The notes beneath the pieces were generated by a model that worked only from the letters and a program-made list of their open reading frames with translations, did not search any database and was not told the origin of the DNA. The position numbers and the translations under genes were made by a program. Shown piece after piece: positions 5,961 to 8,473 of a stretch of DNA of 8,473 bases (the stretch's first letter is position 1; every line of letters begins with the position of its first letter). Origin of the DNA: Thermoleophilaceae bacterium (GTDB lineage: Bacteria > Actinomycetota > Thermoleophilia > Solirubrobacterales > Thermoleophilaceae); contig JACCXP010000135.1 in NCBI GenBank assembly GCA_013696905.1, positions 1-8,473 on the forward strand, read 5' to 3'.

Positions 5961-6272
5961 TCAGGTCCGGACGGCTCCGAGCACCGAGCCCAGCAGGCCC
6001 GGGAAGCGTTGCTCGAGCTCGTCCTCGCGAAGCGACACCAGCCTGTGAGTCCCGTTCGCGCGCGTGCGCGTTATCCCTGCTTCGCGGAGCACCTTGAGGT
6101 GGTGCGAGAGCGTCGACTTGGAAACCGACGTGCACAGCGCCCCGCAGGCGCACTCCTCGCCGCCTGCGCTCGCCAGGTGACCGACGATATCGAGGCGCAC
6201 CGGGTCGCTGAGCGCGTGGAGCACGTCCGGCAGCCGCAGGTCGTCGAGCGTGGGGTGATGGACGGATCTCAT
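5961..6272 (-). CDS. ArsR-family winged-helix transcriptional regulator
   Basis: Small dimeric repressor of the ArsR/SmtB family, 103 residues. Seen: the N-terminal helix LPDVLHALSDPVRLDIVGHL (about 14-33, family hallmark SDPxRLxIL), the recognition segment VSKSTLSHHLKVLREAGI (50-67) and the wing TRTRANGTHRLVSLRE. Before the recognition helix is a cysteine cluster ECACGALC (Cys41, Cys43, Cys47), which could sense thiol-reactive compounds, persulfides or metals. Some relatives with the same KSTLSHHxKVLREAG sequence are not known metal sensors, so the signal is unknown. ATG 6272 is preferred over TTG 6299 because the latter would put a perfect dyad operator inside the gene. The dyad abuts the ATG and no ribosome site is seen, so the message may be leaderless or short-leadered. 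It is divergent from the siroheme reductase and just upstream, on the same strand, of the sigma gene. Confidence 0.92.
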   Translation of the reverse strand: MRSVHHPTLDDLRLPDVLHALSDPVRLDIVGHLASAGGEECACGALCTSVSKSTLSHHLKVLREAGITRTRANGTHRLVSLREDELEQRFPGLLGSVLGAVRT

Positions 6273-6292
6273 CGTTCGATGCAACTCGAACG
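6273..6292. promoter_or_regulatory. Putative ArsR operator (perfect dyad) before arsR
   Basis: CGTTCGATGCAACTCGAACG: perfect 7-base arms CGTTCGA/TCGAACG with a six-base centre, ending one base from the arsR ATG. Its placement suggests autorepression, the usual arrangement for ArsR-family regulators. Its core TTCGA-N3-AACTCGAAC recurs at the sigma-factor promoter. Confidence 0.65.
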
Positions 6293-6295
6293 TTA

Positions 6296-6307
6296 GCAAC
6301 CCGAACG
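6296..6307 (+). repeat. Imperfect copy of one operator half next to the arsR dyad
   Basis: GCAACCCGAACG repeats GCAACTCGAACG (6281-6292) with one mismatch and a period of 15 bases. It may be a secondary half-site on the nirA side of the divergent spacer, extending regulator binding toward that promoter. Confidence 0.4.
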
Positions 6308-6332
6308 CCGGCCGAGGACCGCGATAAGTCGG

Positions 6333-6357
6333 ATACCCGGTAGGGATTTGCTACTTT
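6333..6357 (+). promoter_or_regulatory. Candidate nirA promoter with an ATACCC...GGGAT element
   Basis: TGCTACTTT (6349-6357) looks like an extended -10 box (TG-N-TACTTT), with transcription expected near 6364. No -35 hexamer is convincing. In its place lies ATACCCGGTAGGGAT (6333-6347), an imperfect dyad. Its central CCCGGTAGGGA recurs in the spacer before the cupin gene (8201-8211), so a regulator other than ArsR may bind here. Confidence 0.4.
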
Positions 6358-6405
6358 GCGCCGTCAAGCCCCTCACTCCCGAGTCCGCCGGAGGACCGCC
6401 CGCCC

Positions 6406-7989
6406 ATGAACAAGTTCGAGCAGCTCAAGCAGGACAAGGACGGCCTCGACGTCTACGACGCGCTCATGCGTGCGACCGCGGAAGGCTGGGAGATCCTCGA
6501 CGAGGACGACGTGGCGCGCCTGAAGTGGTACGGGCTCTACCCGCACAACAGCAAGGACGGGCACTTCATGCTGCGCACGAAGGTCGTGCAGGGAGTGCTG
6601 ACCGGCGACCAGGCGGAGCTGTTCGCCGACCTCGCCGACGAGTACGCCCACGGCTACCTCGACTGCACGACGCGCCAGTGCATCCAGCTGCACTGGATCC
6701 GGCTCGAGCAGGTGCCGGACATCCTGCACCGCTTCGCCGAGGTCGGCCTGACCACACTCGGGGCGTGCGGCGACATCACGCGCAACGTGGTCGGCTGCAC
6801 GCTCGCCGGGATCGCGCACGACCAGGTGGCCGACGGCCAGGCCGTGGCGGACTCGATCCATCGCCGTTTCCTCGGCAACCGCGAATACTCGAATCTGCCG
6901 CGCAAGTTCAAGATCTCGGTCACGGGCTGCGCCGAGGACTGCGCGCGCGGCCTGATCAACGACGTCGCCCTCTCGGGAGCCGTCGCTGTCGACGGCACGC
7001 CCGGCTTCAACCTGCGTGTCGGCGGCGGCCTGTCCTCGCATCCGCGCTTCGCGCGCTGGGTCGACGTCTGGGTCAGCGAGCAGCAGGCGACCGACGTCGT
7101 CGAGCAGGTCGTCGCGATCTTCCGCGACTCGCAGGAGAACCGCAAGAGCCGCGGCAAGGCGCGGATCAAGTTCCTGGTCGATCGGCTCGGGCCCGAGGCG
7201 TTCCGCGACGAGCTCGAGCGCCGCTGCGGCTTCGAGCTCGAGCCTGGCGCGCAGGCGGCGCCTGACCTGCGTGGTCACGACCACATCGGCGTCACGCCGC
7301 AGGCCGACGGACGGCACTCCGCGGTCGGCCTGTGCGTGCCGGTCGGCCGCGTGACCGGGGCGCGCTTCCGCGAGGTCGCCCGCCTGGCTCGCGAGTACGG
7401 CTCCGCGGACGGCCAGGTCCGCCTGACGCATCAACAGAACGTGCTGATCCCCTGGGTGGCGAACGAGCGCGTCGAGGCACTGCTCGCAGAGCCCCTGCCC
7501 CGGGACGAGCTGCCGGCCGAGCCGCCACTCTTCACGCGCGGCCTGCAGACGTGCACCGGCAAGGAGTTCTGCGGGCTCGCCAAGGTCCACACCAAGGAGC
7601 GGGCGCGCGAGATCGCGCGCTTCCTCGACACGAACGTGCGCCCGAACGGGCACGGGGACGACCTGCGGGTGCACTTCGCCGGCTGCTCGTCCTCGTGCGC
7701 GCAGCACCAGATCGCCGACATCGGCATCGAAGGGGTGCTGAAGAAGGTCGACGGCGAGTTCGTCGAGGCGATGGACATCCGCATCGGCGGTCACCTCGGT
7801 CCCCAGCCGAAGTTCGGGGACGTCGTCGTCCGTCGCGTGCCCCACTGGGACCTCAATGAGACGCTGCTGAGGATCTTCGACCTGTACGAGCAGTCGCACG
7901 CGGACGGCGAGACGTTCGCGGCGTTCGCGGCGCGCACCGAGACGGGATGGTGGTCCGAGCGCCTCGTGCCAGAGCCGGTGGAGGCCTGA
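6406..7989 (+). CDS. nirA: Siroheme and 4Fe-4S nitrite/sulfite reductase, NirA-like
   Basis: Cytoplasmic ferredoxin-type enzyme for six-electron reduction of nitrite to ammonia or sulfite to sulfide. The 527-residue product has the duplicated ferredoxin-like halves and the expected cofactor residues. The cluster/siroheme cysteines are TCTGKEFC (Cys383, Cys389) and GCSSSC (Cys427, Cys431). Anion-binding basic residues are Arg90 in CTTRQCIQLHW, Arg126 in GDITRNVVGC, and Lys167 and Lys169 in LPRKFKISVTGC. TCTG...FC and the DIG after the second pair resemble NirA more than assimilatory sulfite reductase, but specificity cannot be settled from sequence. The usual GCPNSC appears as GCSSSC. ATG 6406 has GGAGGA at 6390-6395, ten bases upstream. 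The gene is divergent from arsR and ends one base from the stop of a small minus-strand gene. No nitrate transporter, cysH or other partner is in view. Confidence 0.92.
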   Translation: MNKFEQLKQDKDGLDVYDALMRATAEGWEILDEDDVARLKWYGLYPHNSKDGHFMLRTKVVQGVLTGDQAELFADLADEYAHGYLDCTTRQCIQLHWIRLEQVPDILHRFAEVGLTTLGACGDITRNVVGCTLAGIAHDQVADGQAVADSIHRRFLGNREYSNLPRKFKISVTGCAEDCARGLINDVALSGAVAVDGTPGFNLRVGGGLSSHPRFARWVDVWVSEQQATDVVEQVVAIFRDSQENRKSRGKARIKFLVDRLGPEAFRDELERRCGFELEPGAQAAPDLRGHDHIGVTPQADGRHSAVGLCVPVGRVTGARFREVARLAREYGSADGQVRLTHQQNVLIPWVANERVEALLAEPLPRDELPAEPPLFTRGLQTCTGKEFCGLAKVHTKERAREIARFLDTNVRPNGHGDDLRVHFAGCSSSCAQHQIADIGIEGVLKKVDGEFVEAMDIRIGGHLGPQPKFGDVVVRRVPHWDLNETLLRIFDLYEQSHADGETFAAFAARTETGWWSERLVPEPVEA

Positions 7990-7990
7990 C

Positions 7991-8197
7991 TCAGCGCAGC
8001 GCCCGGCCGGCCTCCTCAGCCCATGCGACTGCGTGCAGGTAGGCGGTGTTCATCGGCACGCCGTTCAACATCGAAGAGGACACCGGCTCTCCGCGCTCGT
8101 AGGCGATCACGACCCGCAGCACCTCGAATGGCCCCGCGAGCAGCTCGCACAATGCGAGCGCGCATGACGCCCGCGCGGTGGGGCTCTGCCCCGGCAT
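7991..8197 (-). CDS. Small protein of unknown function, 68 residues
   Basis: I do not recognise a family. The 68 residues have consistently GC-rich third codon positions, supporting real coding. They comprise an alanine/leucine-rich helix with two cysteines (ASCALALCELLAG, residues 10-22), a beta-like stretch FEVLRVVIAYERGEPVSSS (24-42), then MLNGVPMNTAYLHAVAWAEEAGRALR, which ends in an amphipathic helix. It has no signal peptide or membrane segment. ATG 8197 is the only good start; GGGCGG directly before it is a poor ribosome site. Its stop is one base from the nirA stop, so the two genes converge. It is divergent from the cupin gene, with 132 bases between starts. A role with the cupin or nirA is possible from position only. 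Confidence 0.65.
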   Translation of the reverse strand: MPGQSPTARASCALALCELLAGPFEVLRVVIAYERGEPVSSSMLNGVPMNTAYLHAVAWAEEAGRALR

Positions 8198-8200
8198 CCG

Positions 8201-8211
8201 CCCGGTAGGGA
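8201..8211 (+). repeat. Second copy of CCCGGTAGGGA, in the spacer before the cupin gene
   Basis: CCCGGTAGGGA here matches 6336-6346 in the nirA promoter region exactly. This copy sits three bases before the start of the small minus-strand gene and about 120 bases before the cupin gene. An 11-base repeat can occur by chance in GC-rich sequence, but both copies being in promoter spacers flanking nirA is suggestive. Confidence 0.35.
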
Positions 8212-8317
8212 CTATCGGCGCAGGCCCGGGCGCGTTGAGTCGTAGGCGTCGAGGCGGCGGCATGCGTAGCCCTTGTGAGGCATGATCCAGCCGCCGCAGC
8301 AGATCGAGAACCGGAGC

Positions 8318-8324
8318 GAGGAGG
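8318..8324 (+). promoter_or_regulatory. Strong ribosome binding site that fixes the cupin start
   Basis: GAGGAGG lies five bases before GTG 8330, close to ideal. It favours this GTG over the in-frame ATG at 8282, which has only GAGG crowded against it. Confidence 0.75.
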
Positions 8325-8329
8325 CAGTC

Positions 8330-8473
8330 GTGCAGAGCTGGGACATCCGCTCGATGAAGGTCGAGCCGCATAAGCCGCAGGTGCTGCGCACGAGCGCCGA
8401 GGCGCGCTCGATCGCGATCAACCTGCCGGCCGGGGATGAGCTTCAGGAGCACCGCACGCACGAGGCCGCCTAC
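8330..8473 (+). CDS. Cupin-domain protein, 3' end outside the window
   Basis: The first 48 codons are visible and the frame stays open to the last base. The sequence begins VQSWDIRSMKVEPHKPQVLR, then AIAINLPAGDELQEH and RTHEAAY. An INLPAG turn followed by a glutamate- and histidine-rich strand is the first cupin motif region (G-x5-HxH-x3,4-E type), where metal-binding residues normally sit. Here His41 and His44 could be ligands, and the conserved downstream glutamate would be beyond the edge. Small single-domain cupins have many roles (isomerases, dioxygenases, sensors), so no reaction is proposed. The GTG start is set by GAGGAGG at 8318-8324. It points away from the small minus-strand gene and shares a spacer with it. 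Confidence 0.72.
   Translation, partial: MQSWDIRSMKVEPHKPQVLRTSAEARSIAINLPAGDELQEHRTHEAAY

Noticed and set aside
6273..6299. TTG 6299 as the arsR start
   Set aside because: It would place the perfect dyad operator inside the gene and add residues not typical of the family.
7980..8015. GGAGGCC/GGCCTCC inverted arms around the nirA stop
   Set aside because: Seven-base arms with a 22-base loop in GC-rich sequence and no T-run are too weak to call a terminator.
8283..8294. Minus-strand GCGGCTGGATCA, identical to part of the 16S rRNA 3' end
   Set aside because: Only about 12 bases match. Flanking 16S sequence and CCTCC are absent, so no rRNA fragment or integration site is supported.
8282..8329. 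ATG 8282 as the cupin start
   Set aside because: In frame, but it lacks a properly spaced ribosome site, whereas GTG 8330 has GAGGAGG five bases upstream.
1..8473. CRISPR arrays, insertion sequences, prophage or transfer signs
   Set aside because: No periodic repeats, transposase, integrase or attachment-like repeats are seen, and base composition is uniform.

Overview
This is a high-GC bacterial window with strongly GC-biased third codon positions, several GTG starts and very tight gene packing. The protein set (an actinobacterial-looking RpoD-family sigma factor of only 282 residues, a cysteine-less DksA/TraR relative, a SQPWPFP-type NudC, a NirA-like siroheme reductase and a combined CcdA/CcmH/TlpA cassette) suggests an actinomycete-like lineage. 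My best guess is class Thermoleophilia (Solirubrobacterales-like). That placement is inferred from residue patterns, not from any search.

Layout from left to right. The 3' part of argS (+) meets a three-gene minus-strand cytochrome c maturation operon, read resA-like, ccmH, ccdA. A perfect hairpin spans both facing stop codons. A divergent spacer then leads to tRNA-Gly(CCC) and nudC on the plus strand. nudC collides end-to-end with a DksA/TraR-like gene (-), their stop codons sharing one CTAG. Upstream of that gene, on the same strand, is the sigma factor gene, which has a near-consensus TTGCCA-17-TATAAT promoter. An ArsR-family regulator (-) with its own terminator-like hairpin follows. Divergent from it is a siroheme nitrite/sulfite reductase (nirA-like, +), which ends one base from the stop of a small unrecognised minus-strand gene. 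At the right edge a cupin gene (+) starts and runs out of the window.

The genes fall into three themes. The first is thiol/haem chemistry for the cytochrome c pathway: CcdA carries reductant across the membrane, and the TlpA-like protein and CcmH handle apocytochrome thiols. The second is transcription control by the sigma factor and the DksA-like protein. The third is redox/nitrogen or sulfur assimilation by the siroheme reductase, next to a cysteine-containing ArsR regulator.

The most interesting signal is a shared spaced dyad, TTCGA-N3-AACTCGAAC. It lies directly upstream of the arsR start codon and again immediately downstream of the -10 box of the sigma-factor promoter. This suggests that the ArsR protein represses both itself and the sigma gene. 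Other oddities are an ArgS whose HIGH motif reads TVAS, a DksA/TraR protein in which all four zinc positions are replaced, a sigma factor with Leu in place of the first Trp of the region 2.3 pair, and an unclear sigma start codon.
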